From NCBI GenBank assembly GCA_017591395.1, contig WEDG01000370.1, positions 62,001-126,000 on the forward strand: 64,000 nucleotides of DNA. The letters run 5' to 3'. This DNA comes from Schistocephalus solidus (Eukaryota; Platyhelminthes; Cestoda; Diphyllobothriidea; Diphyllobothriidae). Position numbers and translations under genes: made by a program. The notes below the pieces were generated by a model. That model was given only the letters and a program-made list of their open reading frames with translations. It was not told the DNA's origin and searched no databases. Each line of letters begins with the position of its first letter. The stretch's first letter is position 1. Below, piece by piece: positions 12,645-26,300 of the stretch.

Positions 12645-15600
12645 TACCTTCATTTACGGTAAACAACAAATATCGCGCACCTTGTATGCACGAACTGCTA
12701 TTCCTATCCATTAACCCTACAAAAGACAGCAATTTCTTCAGTTTCTTCAGACAGTTATATTGAAGAAATCGGTCATTTTTAACAATAGGTTTTTCCACGA
12801 AGCATTAAGCTCCTTCTGTAGTCTATCGTCAGAGCGATGAATGACAACTAAAACAAGTGCTTTAAATTGAGAAATATCCATCGAAGATGGTTTCTTGTCG
12901 TTTTTATAAATAAAAAACGATTTTGTTGACAGTCACGCATAACGTAGCTGCGTTGCTGCTGTAAGCGATTTTTTTTGCAATTGTAAGTTCAACGCATCCG
13001 TTTAGCGATGTTCTACGGGATTCACTGGCCTCGTTCACAACGCACATAGTCATGCTGGATATCTCATCCCACTAATACCGTGATATCAAAATTGCAAGTG
13101 CTGATCTTTCCTGTGTAATTACTTGTCTGTAAGTTTTGCCCAGTTTGACCTGTGCAGTTGCGGATGCCGAAAGCACAAGGCCAGCGGCAGATAACCCATG
13201 CTTGCTAGCTCGGCAACACATCGTGTCCATCAGTCGGAATAAAACGCTAGGTCTCGAAAGATACGTTCTCTATCCTCGGAGAGACTGCAGATGCCAGACA
13301 GTTCACACCGCATCTGGGAAACCTGTTTCAACATTGTTATGCATCGCTTTCTTCCTGATTGGTCTGTGACGTGAAAGCAGTTTTGTTATAATTTGTTCTG
13401 GACTGACCATGCCACCAGCGGTTTGGTACAATGGGTGCCTATCCTTCCAACTCTCAGCCTTCCCTGAGCATTAATAGCTGGTTATCATAGGAGCTAAAAC
13501 CAATGCGAACCTATCTAGATTTTACTGAAATCGTGAATTTTTGTACCTTTAAACATCCACTAGACATGTATTTGGCGGTAAAATTAAAGTTTTTGGCCTA
13601 TCACCTAAAACAGGCACCTTCCTCTTCACTAAGCTGACCCACACGTCGGAGCACAGTTCACTGCAGTTAATGTATCTACACTGTTTGGTCACCGTAGGCT
13701 GTAATCTTAATATTTATATTACATACAACCATGCAATGACTGCTCGAAATAGAACAAGATTTCGCCAAATATATAAAGTCAATTATTTTTTCATGTTTTG
13801 TCACCTCTATTTTATTAAAAGGTATTCATGGAAAACAATATTGTCGACCGTGGGGTGTTTATAGTTTCACTCTCTCTACTCTAGCTCTTTATCCCTTGCG
13901 CATTTTATGTCAGGGGAGATAGATTTGCGTAGGTTACTGGTTAGCCTGCAGTATCTTGTCTGACATTGAAAGTACGGCTATGGCGTTTGATTAATACATT
14001 TTGGGAGACCCAATGACCTCTTCACCACCAGAGCTGTAAATGTAATCATAACCCTTCCGTTTCCGAGATTGCATATATATTTGCTTTTCAACTGACATGA
14101 AGCCTGCTTGCTTCTGTCACAATGCCCTTCATCCGTGTTGTTGGTGCTGCCCTGTAGGAATGGCTGTCATTTAGAAGGATGTATGCTTTTTCGTCATGGA
14201 CTGATCGGGTCATGACTGCGGTCAAATGTCCCTTGAGGGTAGGCAGAATTATGTTTTGATCACCACTCCCTACTTCTTAAATAGATTTCACATTTAAAGA
14301 ACTAAGTCTGTTCCCTGCAAGCTGCATTTTCATAGCAAAACATTCTAAAGGAAATAATGATTTCCTTCCTCCCTTCATAATTACTTGGCAGCCTACACAC
14401 TGAAAAACACCAGTACAGTGTTTTCACTGCCGTTTTTATTTTTTTAAGTTATAAACCACTACTAGATCACCTCACTTCAAACTTTTCTGCCCATTCGATT
14501 TTGCCAGACGTGGATAAGCAAGAGCCACAAAGGAAAATGATTTGATCCCTGCCTATTATGAAGTTTTTTAATGTCATTCAGACAACGGAAATAAGTGTTT
14601 CATGGGACATGAAAGTCCCCTATGATGTAACTTCCCTAATCGAGGCCAATGTGACGAAAGGAACCCTAAGAGGACTCTCCGTACTTGTGATTTTAGCTGC
14701 TGCCTACCAAGAACGTCAACAGGTGACCGAGTCTCAGATGTTCTGTAACAAGGCCGTTCTACGCTTTTCTATCAGACAGGAGCGATAATATCTTTCAGCA
14801 GGATTGGACACGGATTAGATCAGTTGAGCAGCTACAAAATGATCACGAGCATCAGTGGAATAACAAAAAAACGAAAGTTGGTCGAATGTTGTCCGATGAG
14901 ACCTAACAAAACCAAATTGCATAAGGTTGTAGGGTCCAACTCAGATGCCGGATGAAACCGCGTGCATCGTTTGAGTCCTATCCCTGTGAGCCGCCATCAA
15001 CGTGCAGAACATAGTAAATGTAAGCCAGGTCATGGTGTTTGAACCTTCACTGGTGGACCGGGTGTGCAACTGGATGTTTAACATCAGAGCGAGGAAATCC
15101 ACTTAGAACCTGTGCCCGCATAAAGACCCAGACCCACACACACACCTTGTTTCTGGACAACTTCAGTACCAACGTTATAGAAATTCCCTTTTCGCTAGAA
15201 ATCCGGCTGCCCGTGTCCAGCGCACACAAGCAATCAAAGTGATGGGATTGGATGACGTTCGCCAACCCTGTTGCAGCGAACTGTATGACAACTCTGATGT
15301 ATATCACAGCATTGCACCACAAAGCCCTCTTATGGCTGAAAGAAGCATTGGCCAATACAGATGTGTTAATTTTACTATAATCCTGTGTTAAATACAAATG
15401 ACGAGGAGATGGAAAATTTTCGCAAGCGGCTTAACATGGTTCTCCCTCTATTTCTTTCAGCAACCGTGAAACTTTGAACTTGTTCAAATGTACGCACCGT
15501 TAAAGCTGACCAGTTCTTTGTTATACCCTTTAAAAGATGCTTTCGTTCTTGTCGGAACAAGAGCGGCTTATTCAAGGTTATACCACGGGTTCATATGATA

Positions 15601-17400
15601 GCTTTGGATAATAGCAGGTTTCAACGCCCAAAGAACATCTGCCAAATTGGGAGACCTTCTGGAGAAATCGCCCTACACATTGTGTACATAACCGTGCAAT
15701 TAGCAATCGAGAACGATCCTTTAATGTTTTTCCAAAGTGTAAGCCAAGATAGGCAAAGAGCATAGCTCCCACCTCTGAAGTACGATGGCGTTTCGGGACC
15801 ATGAAAACCATTCTACCCAAAAAAGTTTGCTCTTCAAAAACTTCGATCAACCAAACAGTTACCTGTCCTTAATGAAACCGCAGTAAATGCCTTACCTGTT
15901 CAGAAATTAATGACACCCTATGCAACCCGATGTGAAGGAAGGACGGATCGCGTTGGAGACAGATGCCAACGGCTCCTCTCTGACGCATGCCTGTCGCCGG
16001 CGACGGTAACATTCAACAGCCAGCACCGTTGCGTTATAGGATACGTGATCGAAACAATAAAGACCCAAAATTCAGCAAACTACGTTGCCAGACCACGCTG
16101 ATAATGTTGTTATTGTGAAACTGTAATTAAAATTAGTCACTACTGTTGGTGGTTCAAGAAAGACTTTCCAATTTCGTTGTAATTCCTTGAGGGACACTTC
16201 AGCAATCAGCGAATTATGAAAAGTAGTGCAGATCTTCCTGTGATGACGCGGAATGGATGATTGTCGCTCTGACGAGAAAGCGATTAGAAGCTACACAAAC
16301 AACCACCTCTGAAAACAACCGACGTGACTTTGGATGCAGCCGTTCCCCCGAAACCAACCGATGAGTGTAAAAGCTCGCCAATTTCTACTACAGAATTTCC
16401 AATGGAAGTTCAAGACTTCGAGGCTAAAAGTGAATTGCTGTCGGAGGTCTGTTAAGGCACTTCCGATGTTATTTCCGAGAGACGCGTTTAGATATTTCGG
16501 TATCTGTAGTGTACTAAATAAGTACCAAGAACCTTCAGCAATGCCTTCCTTCCACTAAAATGCAATATTAAATGCTATTCAAGTGTACTCTTGCGAATCG
16601 CTCTAACTCTGCCACGGTGGCATGGTCAAGGAAAAATCGGGGTGGTTTTCTTGACGAAATATTCCTCTTTCGACACATTATTGGTCAGTGACCTTGTTTT
16701 CAGCAGAGAAAAGTTTTGACCCCCACTGATTAATCGTCAAATTTTTCCATTGCTAATTAAAATAACTTTTTAGAAGGACACCGTGAACTGACTTAGTACA
16801 TAATATCAAGTCACGCAAACAAAACATCGAGAACCCGACGCGATGAATGAGAAGGTTATACCTACATCTCAGTCCTCTTTAGCTGCACAGTAGACTGAGT
16901 TCTCTCTCAAACGTTATAAAGCGTCCCTCAACTGCCGAGAAGCGAAGGCTCTGAGGCGAAGGACTATACTGTCTATCAAGAGTCTCGATCCTAACGTTCG
17001 ACCGAAATGTTTATTTCGTGCAACCTCTTCCCCCTCTCCCCCTTTAAGCACTGAATTTACGACAGTTCAGTATTTCCTTGTGACAAACGAATGATACGGA
17101 TGTTCGTGAAAAATAGACTTGCAAGGATTCACCAAGAGAAAATCAGAGGCTGTGAATACATGGCGAAAACGAGACAACAATGCTTCACAAGGGGGTGGCT
17201 AAATGCACCCGCGAACAGAAAGCACATGTCAGAACCCATAGTCATTCACAATGCCTGTCCTGACAGAAGTCTTTAAATAATCTAGCTCCGAGCTCCCTGC
17301 GACAGACGCCAAAAATATGCCGAGTCCCGGTTAAGTAATGTGCATCCTTCTAGTTCAAAGAATTAATGTGTTTTGGTTCACCGACGCCAACGGTTGAGAA
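12645..17400. other. No recognisable gene; one weak RT-like frame at 14558-14788
   Basis: The frame at 14558-14788 has YDVTSL about 20 residues after FFNVIQ. That resembles the PLE reverse transcriptase stretch in which SFDVTSLF follows a Phe-rich helix, and YQERQQV follows about 30 residues later. The similarity is short and nothing before or after it extends the match, so it is only a candidate RT relic. Frames at 15047-15397 and 15578-15850 on the minus strand have no recognisable domain. Confidence 0.3.
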
Positions 17401-17404
17401 GTAG

Positions 17405-18225
17405 CTGTCGTGGGATTAAAATGACGTTAGCAACGATGATCAACCGAGCCATGGCGGGAGCCTAAGAAACAACATCTCCCTTATCATAAGAACGAAGAAC
17501 GAAGGGACGTTCCTTAACGGCCCATCGTATCACCCAATGACGGACTGAGAAAGTGGCTTTTTCGATATCCCGAAATTCTGACCGCTAGTTCAGATACCAC
17601 AGTCTGTTATAGATCAGTGCTTTTTAATTTTATCCCGCAGGATCTGATGGTCAAGACATTCGAAAAACTCCTAAAAAGGTAAATAAGATGAAACCGAAAA
17701 TCAACTGCGAAACGCTCAAATTCCCCCTCCCCCCAATTCTGTGGTTAGGCCTTATGACTGTTCGTTTGACATAACAGCATAACAGCAGCTGCAAGACATG
17801 CCAAGGTGTACAAGGATTTCAGAAAACGTATCAGAGACGCTTCTGAATCGGTTTGGTCGTTGGTCATTCAGAAGCTCAAACCGAACTTCTCGGGGCGGTA
17901 TGCGAATGATTCCCTCGTCATCATTGAATGGGATGGGGTGCTGATATTCGAGAAACATCTTAACACCCTTTTCCGAGGATATACAGATTGCAGCCCAAAT
18001 GCTCCAATTTTATGTTGTCCTTAACGTCTCATGTAGGCTTTTGGAGCTTTCGAAACTCTGTTATGTTGATTGAAAACGTTTACGCCTCGTCGGCACGTGA
18101 TTAATCACTAGTTGGATTTTGATTTGTTCTTGCACCCTATAACTGTTGCCTATTCGTGCGTCTGTAATCTCGGACGATTGTGTTCTGTCTGAGTTCGAAA
18201 ACTCAGACGAATAAATAAATGGTTT
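17405..18225 (+). pseudogene. Penelope-like element: reverse transcriptase relic with 3' tail
   Basis: Three RT blocks appear in order but in different frames. GLRKWLFRYPEILTASSDTT (17542-17601) corresponds to the finger/palm region before the first catalytic Asp. LFNFIPQDLMVKTFEKLLKR (about 17617-17679) follows it. RYANDSLVIIEWD lies within 17806-18024 and is the YVDD box region, changed to YAND. The thumb and the GIY-YIG domain are deleted. The 3' tail resumes at about 18120 with a hammerhead-like core and a CAGACGAATAAA end matching the element at 51478-52445. Frameshifts, stops and deletions make it inactive. Confidence 0.75.
18166..18210 (+). ncRNA. Hammerhead-ribozyme-like core, degenerate
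   Basis: Order: TCT (18168-18170), CGGACGA in place of CTGACGA (18171-18177), GAAA (18197-18200), then ACTC and AGA (18205-18207) able to pair with TCT. The box carries a T-to-G change and helix II is poor, so activity is unlikely. It is homologous to 52378-52417. Confidence 0.35.
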
Positions 18226-18229
18226 TGGC

Positions 18230-21200
18230 AATCACAGTGCCTTCCTTTTTCCTACTTATTTTCCCACCTGGAATGCCAAAATTCACCTTAAGTCTTGAAG
18301 TGGATAGTTCTGCGTAGTCGGTATGATTACGAAAGAGAGATCTAGTCAGACTCACTTCCAGAAAATATGAAGAAGACTATTTCTGACTCATAAGCTTCTT
18401 AGTAAATTCTGCTACGCTGACTAATAATCCATTTACGGCGTATAAACAACATACTAAGGTCAACCAACCGCGAACACGGGTGAAACCGCAATATTTTACA
18501 CTTTACCTAGCCTCATCACATCACTTAAAAGGTACTTCCTCTAGATATATTCGTAATTGACCTTAAACACATTTTATTTGTCTAATAGCTTTTCTCCACA
18601 AACGTTGTCGGTTTAGGTGTGAGCCACTATCATCCAAAGTTTAAAAGTAGATGAAAACCTTATCCATTGAATTCAGCACTGACTTGGAAACTGCTTATCC
18701 GCGAAAGTTCAAAACGTGTCGATAACCTCCTTTACCTGCTATGAAGAGCTAGTGAACTTTATCCTGAGGGTTTGGATGATGCATGCCGTACCACCATGGC
18801 CATTTCATTTTTCGCAAACGTTGGCGCCGAATGAGTATATACTTGAGCTAGACACGTAGACACAGTCGGGGCCGCAGGGTATCGTATTTTACACAGATAA
18901 ACTGGCTTAAACCCTTTTTTCACATGGTCTGAACTCAGATGAATTTAAACATTCCTTTCGCGTTTTTGTAGAATTATGTTTTGACTGTAAAATGCTATTT
19001 ATTACGGAGGAAGCATTGCATACTTCAAAAGCATGTTGGCTATCTAGACACAAAAATCAGAAGCAGGCAGAGACATACCCTGCTAGCAGTTCAATGGTGT
19101 TTACTAGATTATTGCTATTTTTCGCAACCATTTGTATAATTGTATATAGGATACCACGAGGACCACATTACTTCTTTCACTCATTAGACAGTAGGAAATT
19201 CTGTAAAGGTCCCCGTAGTAGCACTGTCGATATCTACACACGGATGGTTTACTAGTGAGCTCATGCCTTAAACTACTTTCGGATCAGATTTGTCGTTGGA
19301 GAAATCTTGATCCAATACATATGCTGTTTGTCGATCACGTTTGAGTTACATTTACATAAGCACCAAACTAGCGTAATGTTGTTAGAAGTGGGCTCACAAC
19401 GGTTAGTTTGAATTATGACCCATTTACACCGTCATTTGCTGCCACGGTCTGACAGTCGGACCGAGTTCTGAGTTAAGGACAAGTTACTGTAGTTGAGTTT
19501 AACGTATAACGGCACCGAGATGAATTTTATAGGACAATCACAAGGCTAGTGGTCACGAGAATCTGCACAATGAGTACGCGTTTATGAGGCTAATAGCGAC
19601 GATAAAGTTTGTTAAACAAAGCCATATTGACTGTTGAGAGAAGAGGTCTCTAACGAGGTCTCCTGTATAGGGTTCATTTGATTGAAAGTTTGTCTATTTT
19701 GGCAGTTTGGTCCGTCCTTGGTAGGTTGGAACGTTTTCACACAGAAGATAGCATCTTAAGTTTGAGTAATAGCAGCATGGATGGTGAGGGTAGGTCCAAT
19801 CGCCTCTTAAAAGAGAATTTGCGCGATGGCTGCACCTTGGTAATAAAGACTTGACTACCTACTCCCACTTCCGATGCGTCATCCCATCCTATTCCACTTC
19901 TTTCGAGGCCATTTAAAATCATTGGAATTCCCTTAATGCTCATTAATCCATTGACAATCCTTATTTCCGAGGTCAAGTGATGATGTATTCTCGGGTTAAG
20001 GTAAAAATCAGATTGAGCTACTTGCATTCACCAAATTTAAAAATGTTAGAGTTGGCATTTTGAGTTACTAGCATTTTTAAGTAGAAATGATTAATAGATA
20101 GAACATGATGTCAAGATCGATGATTTGTAGTGCACTGAAAATCACAATTTTATTTAAACTGGTATATTTCATTCGAGCACTAAAACAAAGTTAGTTGTTT
20201 ATGATTTTGAAAACCACATAAGCGATAGCTGTAGGAGGATTGAACTTGTCCCAGTATGTCATTTTCCTGTCTTCCCTGAATGCAGGCCAACAAAATGATC
20301 TTTGGTTCTGCGCTGGAGCGTGGATCTATATTCCTAGCGAACGACCGCCATTAAACTGTGTGCTGTTATTAGATTGGTTACTGGACATTTTTTCCGAAAA
20401 ACAGGGCAAAAGGATGCACATGTGCCCAAACTCACTCTGTATGCATCAGTTGATTCAAGTGTGAAATATTGAGAAAACCATAGTCATGATGATAACAAAA
20501 TTGTTCAGGACACGTGGTATTTTACAGCACCGAAAATCTTGTCAAAACTAATCAGAATTAAAAAGTAGGTTTAATAGCATGGTAAAGTGACTGTATTTTA
20601 TCGATACGTTCGTTGTAAATTGTAATAGGTTAGTCACGAGGAAAGGATAGGTGAAAACGACGAGTTCTGTCTTGTTGAACAGGGCGTGAACAGAGAAATT
20701 GTAGTTTTTAGTTAAACGCCATTCACTTAATTGACTTAATATCATAGAAGTGCGCTGGGCTTGAGGGTCATGAGAAGACGGATTTCTTTCGTTCAAGCGC
20801 TAGTTAGCAACCTGGGTGTGAAGTCGTTCCATGAGAGCAGCGGTGTAAACTGACAAGGGCAGACGGGTTCAGTGAATAGACCTCACACTGCTATTCAAAG
20901 CAAGCAGGATGCATGGCTTGGTTTGCCCTACGTCATAGCGAATTTCCAAATGAAGACATTCTCCTAGCTGAAGTCATTTCCATACCTTGCGCATGCGGAC
21001 GTCTATCTCTATCCAGTCTGGACCCACGTTTTACGTAACAGACCTGAACAGATGCTTCTTAACATTGAAAGATCGTCCAGTCTATTACTTGACTTCTGGG
21101 GTATCAACTTCCTTTATATTTGAAATAGGCTACGAAACGCTGTAAATGGATTTCCTTATTGGTTAGCAACACGACCGTACGGTACTTGCTTTTCCTGGCT

Positions 21201-22540
21201 GCGGCCGAATAGGTCGGAACCTGTGGGCTGATTAGTGAAAAAGTCGGAATAAAAGAGCCTAGACTTGAACTTGAGCCTTTGGAAACTGCTGAACGGGAGT
21301 GTATGGCTGACGAGAGAGAAAAATGTGAAATTGCTGCCCAGGTGTTTTCGCAACTGTCAGCCTGGCCAGTCATAAAATAATTTAAATTTCTCCAAAAGTT
21401 GTTCATTTTTACTTAACTGTGATTTTCTCCCAAAACTTTCGTGGGCAAATCCAGTTTTAAATATTTAAGAAGGAAACAAACAGCAACTATTTATCCATGA
21501 CAGTCATCTATTTAATACCTCTCTCTTCAACAGATATGCTTTAAACAAAAGGGAATAGTTTTAATTTAATCGGATTTTTTGGCCTATTGGCAATTGGCTT
21601 ATAAATGCCAACTATCATTTCATTAAGATGGCCTTGAAACTAAGTAGCAAATAGATCAAACAAACCGCCTCCAACAAAATTTCAAATCAACGAACTCGGA
21701 CACAGAAGACCAATAACGCAAGATCGCATTGGTTTCAGATTAACGAATAGAAATGATGGAGCGTTATTATCTAACATGCGCAAATCCTTCAAAGAAGAGG
21801 AGTGGCTCACGTAAGCAACTAGTTTTTAATTCCCTTATATCGTCACACAAATGCGTTCAATATCTAAGAGTGACTGTCACGCCTACAAGTGAAATGTTTA
21901 AACAGTTAAGGACCCTGGATAAGTATTCATTCATAAATTTTGGTCTATTTGAACATTTGTTTGAAATATCAAATATGATGGCAGAGAGGTTACCACCCAT
22001 CCATTCCGAAAATGGGCATCGAAAATAACTTCTTATTATCATCTATTTAATATTTTGTCAAAGAGGGTTGTTTCTCAAAAGGCAGCCGTTTTTCAAATGG
22101 GATTTTTATTAAACAAAAGAACGATTGTGATTTACTATGAAAAAAGTAAACTGATTGAATTTTTACGGAAGAATGGCAAGTAAGTAATAAGAGCTCACAG
22201 GGGTTAATCAGCATTTCATGTAATCTCAGACTGTTTTTGGCAGAATGAGCAGCGCTTTATTAGGAAAGGCGACAAAGATATTATTGTTTCTGCCATAACG
22301 ATAGATGTTAAAAATAAATAGCTCAAAGTATCCCCTAGTGCATTTGTTAGTAATCGAGCACCCAAATAAATGTAGAACAATTTTGCTACGTTCGTTTTTT
22401 TAATTTTTCAAAATAAATAGCAAAAACCCTTTATCTCAGTCAGGATTACCAATTTTCCCCAGCCTTTCACTACGCAATAAATTCTGCTAGGAAGCCTGCG
22501 AGTTGAAGCATAGCAATCGAAAAATGCGAGTACCAGGAAG
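18230..22540. other. No recognisable gene
   Basis: Short open frames on both strands without family motifs. The overlapping minus-strand frames at 21104-21406 and 21156-21353 are Ser-rich in two phases, which argues against a real protein. No repeat or RNA gene noticed. Confidence 0.45.
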
Positions 22541-22544
22541 TAAT

Positions 22545-22965
22545 TTAGACGAAGTTCACGTGATCGATCGGACAAGAGTTTTATTCGCCTGATTATTTGG
22601 ATTCCAACTCGAAAACATCATTAGAGACACGATCAGATACGCGTACTTCATACACAGGGAGTTGCAGTATTTATATGATGCAGTTGCTATGCTACTGCAT
22701 GCCTATGGCAATTGACGGCTCCCACTTCACCGAGAATGAGTGCACTCTGGTGCGCTAATTGTTTGATGGCCGACATGCAGGTCGTTTTCCGCGGAAAGTT
22801 CGTCAACCGTGTTGGGGGTTGGTGCGAGGATTGCCTGGCCATCGGGCTCTCCAGCACTGACTTCGAAAATGCGTTCGCTTGAGCACTCCCCGAGTGGCCA
22901 ATTGCTCTGTTCTATCCGAGTCTGAACACAGAAGAGTGGTTGGGGAGGTCACTGCAAGTAAGGAT
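22545..22965 (-). pseudogene. Penelope-like element 3' region, left arm of a palindrome
   Basis: On the minus strand this arm starts with GCAGTGACCTCCCCAACC and continues through GGGGAGTGCTCAAGCGAACG, GTCAATTGCCATAGGCATG and ATAAATACTGCAACTCCC. It ends in a mutated hammerhead-like core (box CTAATGA at 22624-22618) and the AATAAAACTCTTGTCCG tail. It is the inverted partner of 23022-23370 and also matches 7080-7480 along its length. Only the last codons of the endonuclease remain. Confidence 0.75.
22587..22630 (-). ncRNA. Hammerhead-ribozyme-like core, mutated
   Basis: GTGTCT (22630-22625) precedes box CTAATGA (22624-22618), and AGGC (22590-22587) can pair with the 3' end of GTGTCT. The GAAA box reads AAAT and the box has G-to-A, so it is probably inactive. 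Confidence 0.35.
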
Positions 22966-23021
22966 AAACGCGTGAGCTGGAAGTTGCTTAAATCATAGTT
23001 TACAATCCCCAGGCAATCAAC

Positions 23022-23370
23022 AAATGCAATGACCTCCCCGACCCATATTCGGTGATCAGACTCAGTTTCCACAGCCAGTGCCGGTGAGCCAGATGGCCAA
23101 GCAATTATCACTCCAACCGCCAACACGGGGGACGAACTTCCAGCGGATAACGACCCGCATGCCGGCCTTCAAACAATAAGCGCAACAGACCGCACTCATC
23201 ATCAATGAAGTGGAGCCGTCAATTGCCATAGGCATAGCGACTGCATCCTATAATTACTGTATGAAGTACCCGTATCAGATCGTGTCTCTAATGATGTGCT
23301 CGATTTGGAATCTAAAACATCAGGCTAATAAAGCTCTTGTCCGAGCGATCACATCTACTTCTTCTCAATA
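23022..23370 (+). pseudogene. Penelope-like element 3' region, right arm of a palindrome
   Basis: Begins with AACAAATGCAATGACCTCCC, the coding remnant of INKCNDLP, and runs through the same landmarks as the left arm at 22545-22965: CCAACACGGG, GTCAATTGCCATAGGCAT, AATAAAGCTCTTGTCCG. It ends at ACTTCTTCTCAAT. The two arms point away from each other across a spacer of about 60 bp. Confidence 0.8.
23282..23326 (+). ncRNA. Hammerhead-ribozyme-like core, mutated
   Basis: GTGTCT (23282-23287), box CTAATGA (23288-23294), short stem, AAAA in place of GAAA (23314-23317), CATC, then AGGC (23322-23325) pairing with GTCT. It shares the CTAATGA change with the left arm at 22618-22624, so that change predates the duplication or was spread by conversion. 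Confidence 0.4.
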
Positions 23371-23374
23371 GCAT

Positions 23375-26300
23375 ATGTTTTCATAAAGCATTCAGTGCCC
23401 CTGCATAAATTCTGTTGTAACATAGTAAAAATTAATATGTACTGTATTTTAAAAGCCTCCAAAACGCCGGCAATTATGTGCAAAAACAGATGAATGTGAC
23501 GTATATTTGACATTCAGTCTGCGACTTCTCAGTTAGGAGGCAGAGAACATTTATTAGTGCAACTGGATTGCGCTTACATATCAAATACCTCGGCATTTGA
23601 CAAGAAAAGGTCCGTAAAATTAGCCTCAATTTAAATACTTTCCCACTAGTTGTCACAGAATATAGGATTACCCTGGTTTCCTTCTTATAGCACTCTTGAA
23701 ACGCAAGTCATTGGTGCACTTATTGCTCTTCGTGAGTAAAATTCGTGCGTTAAAATCTATCACCCTTTATAAATTTTCAATCAATGCGAGAAATTTAATA
23801 ATAAATCAATTACATTGATTGGAATGTAGTTGAAATTCGGGATTATTCAAGAATCTACGTAATGGCTACTAAAAAGGCTGAATACTTTGTGATGTATAAA
23901 TGCATACTAGTTTGTTCTTTTGATAGTCTTCAAACGTAGAAAGCGAAAATGAAGCTGTACCATTTGCAAATTTCAAAGCTTTAGAATATAAAGAAAATAT
24001 TTGAACCTTAAAATAAATGCCCTCGCCAAGTGGAATCTATGCAATTATGAAGAACGAAATTTAATTGCAGTTGAGGTGGAACAACAAAATAAATATTTGT
24101 CCATCGATTCTTCATGCATTTAACGGTTAGCAGTTGGTAAAAGTGCTCTTAGTATTGCCTGACATTAAAGTGAAAAGTAAGAGCAAATGCATACCAAAGA
24201 ATAAACAAGGACCTTAAAAAGACACTCGTGCATCAGCAGCCGACGAAAAATGTAAGCTAATTAAGGAAAGCTGACATTATCCCAACGAGTGTCGATTATT
24301 GAATTGAAATGCAGTTTTTGGTGATTGTAATGTGTGTTTCCGGGAGCAAAAATGACTATCTGTTTCGCAGTAAGATAACTACGACATTTTCGTAAAAACC
24401 TGCAACATTAAAGAGATCATCTGATGTGCACGGACGAACCGAAAGTACATGTTGAAACTGAAAAGCATTGCTTCATCGATGAATCTAGACACCACTGAAA
24501 GTTCAGAACTACAAAGTAAAATGAATACCCTCCGAGAAGGTTATTTAAAACCAGGGCTAAATATTTACCATGCTATACAGTGACCGCAAGCACCCATTGC
24601 AATTAAGACTGTATACTATTTTGTAACTTTTTAATACTGTCTAGTTTGGAATGAAACTTTTAAAATTCTAGACGAAAGAATGCAGAAATAGGGCTAACAA
24701 TATTTGCAGCTTCAAGTTTTCTTTATTGGACGAATTTTTACATCGTCATCACATAAAACAGTAAAAATTACTTAAATGTTAATCATATGCTGGGAGTGAT
24801 AAGCAACGATTAGTTAGGAAAGCATCGGAATTAGACCTCAAGATATTTAAAACCAAGTTGTTGCACAGCACTATGTTTCGCCTATTACTGATTTCCTCAG
24901 AGGACACCAAGGGTTATATTGCAAAATAAATTAAAAGATTTGTGCCCGTTTTATGGTCTATTCAACTCATCAGGTTTTAATTGAAGCCACGTTTCTGAGT
25001 GAGTGACTGTTTGAGAAAACAAATAGTTTGAACAGTACCTTTTACTTTAATCATGGTTGAAGATACAAGTTTTGGAATAAATAACTTGTATTTTATCATT
25101 TCTTAGATTTTACACTACCATTCGTCCTTTCTGTTAATTTATATTACGATTTATGCTTGAATACGCTGGTTATGTGTGCCCATCAATAACCAAGTATGCC
25201 ATACGATGTAATTTCTCGAAAGGCATGCAGTTACACAGGTCCACCTTAATTGTTCTATGAAAGGAATAAACATTTGCTACTAATGCTATTTACTGTGCCC
25301 CCTATAAGCTTTAACTGTGGACGTATTTTCTTTACAGATTGGCCTAGTTAAAAAGATCCGGGCTGCTAATTATACAAACAAGACGGGTTCACTGGAAATG
25401 CTGACGTTACGGAGAGTTTGGTCAACTTACCACTGCAAAAGTGTTGAATGCATATAATCGTTGAGTAATTCGTTTCAAACATTATCACATACTCCAAAAG
25501 AAAGCATAAAAAACGTTATCTCTAAATAAAAATCCATTACCTTCGAAAAAAGTTTACGATTTTCATTTGAAATATTTGGCCTTTAATTCGGCATACTATC
25601 ACCGCCTGCAATTTAGGCTGGCGAGCCATGAATCGCATGCCTTTATGCTCTGCTGTTGTATTTTACTTAACTCTACGTCCTTCAGAGTGTATGGAAAAAA
25701 CAAACCACTGAAATCGAGCGCCAGATATGTTTTCACAATTATCATGAAAATTAAATAAGAATCGAAAAAAAGTTTTTCCTGATGTCCTAGCAAATATTCA
25801 AATGTGGCTTCTTGATGCTTCACGACCCCCAGTAAAGGTTCTTTCCCCTCAGAATATTAAAGTACAAAATTCCCAGTTGCCTTGGTTACTGAGAGTCACA
25901 TCTGCATGCCGTAAACTCGCTATCCCTGAAGTTCAATTGCCAAATATATAAATAAACCATCATTATTAAAATTGGAGCGCTCAAGAGCTCAAAAGGTTAA
26001 AAATAAGTTTTAACATGTAATTAATAAGTATAATATGTTATATGCTGACTGAATATACTAAAGCCGTCTAGAATGGTGTGCCTAAAATTGCGTCACCGTT
26101 TCTCGCCAGGCCAAGTGTATACGACACTACATTTACTATCCTATGATGTTTAGTCATTTTGTGCTCTAAGGTTTAGTAGTAAGGACAGTTGACGAAAGGT
26201 TATCCCTATGTGCATGCACTTTAGAGGACTCAACTGCGGTTATTGGATAAAATTATTTGATATTTAACTTTTAAACATTTCTTTGCGTTATAAAATTTGC

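Noticed and set aside
15578..15850. Minus-strand frame of 90 codons as a membrane or transport protein
   Set aside because: No motif could be named, and neighbouring frames on the same strand overlap non-coding DNA.
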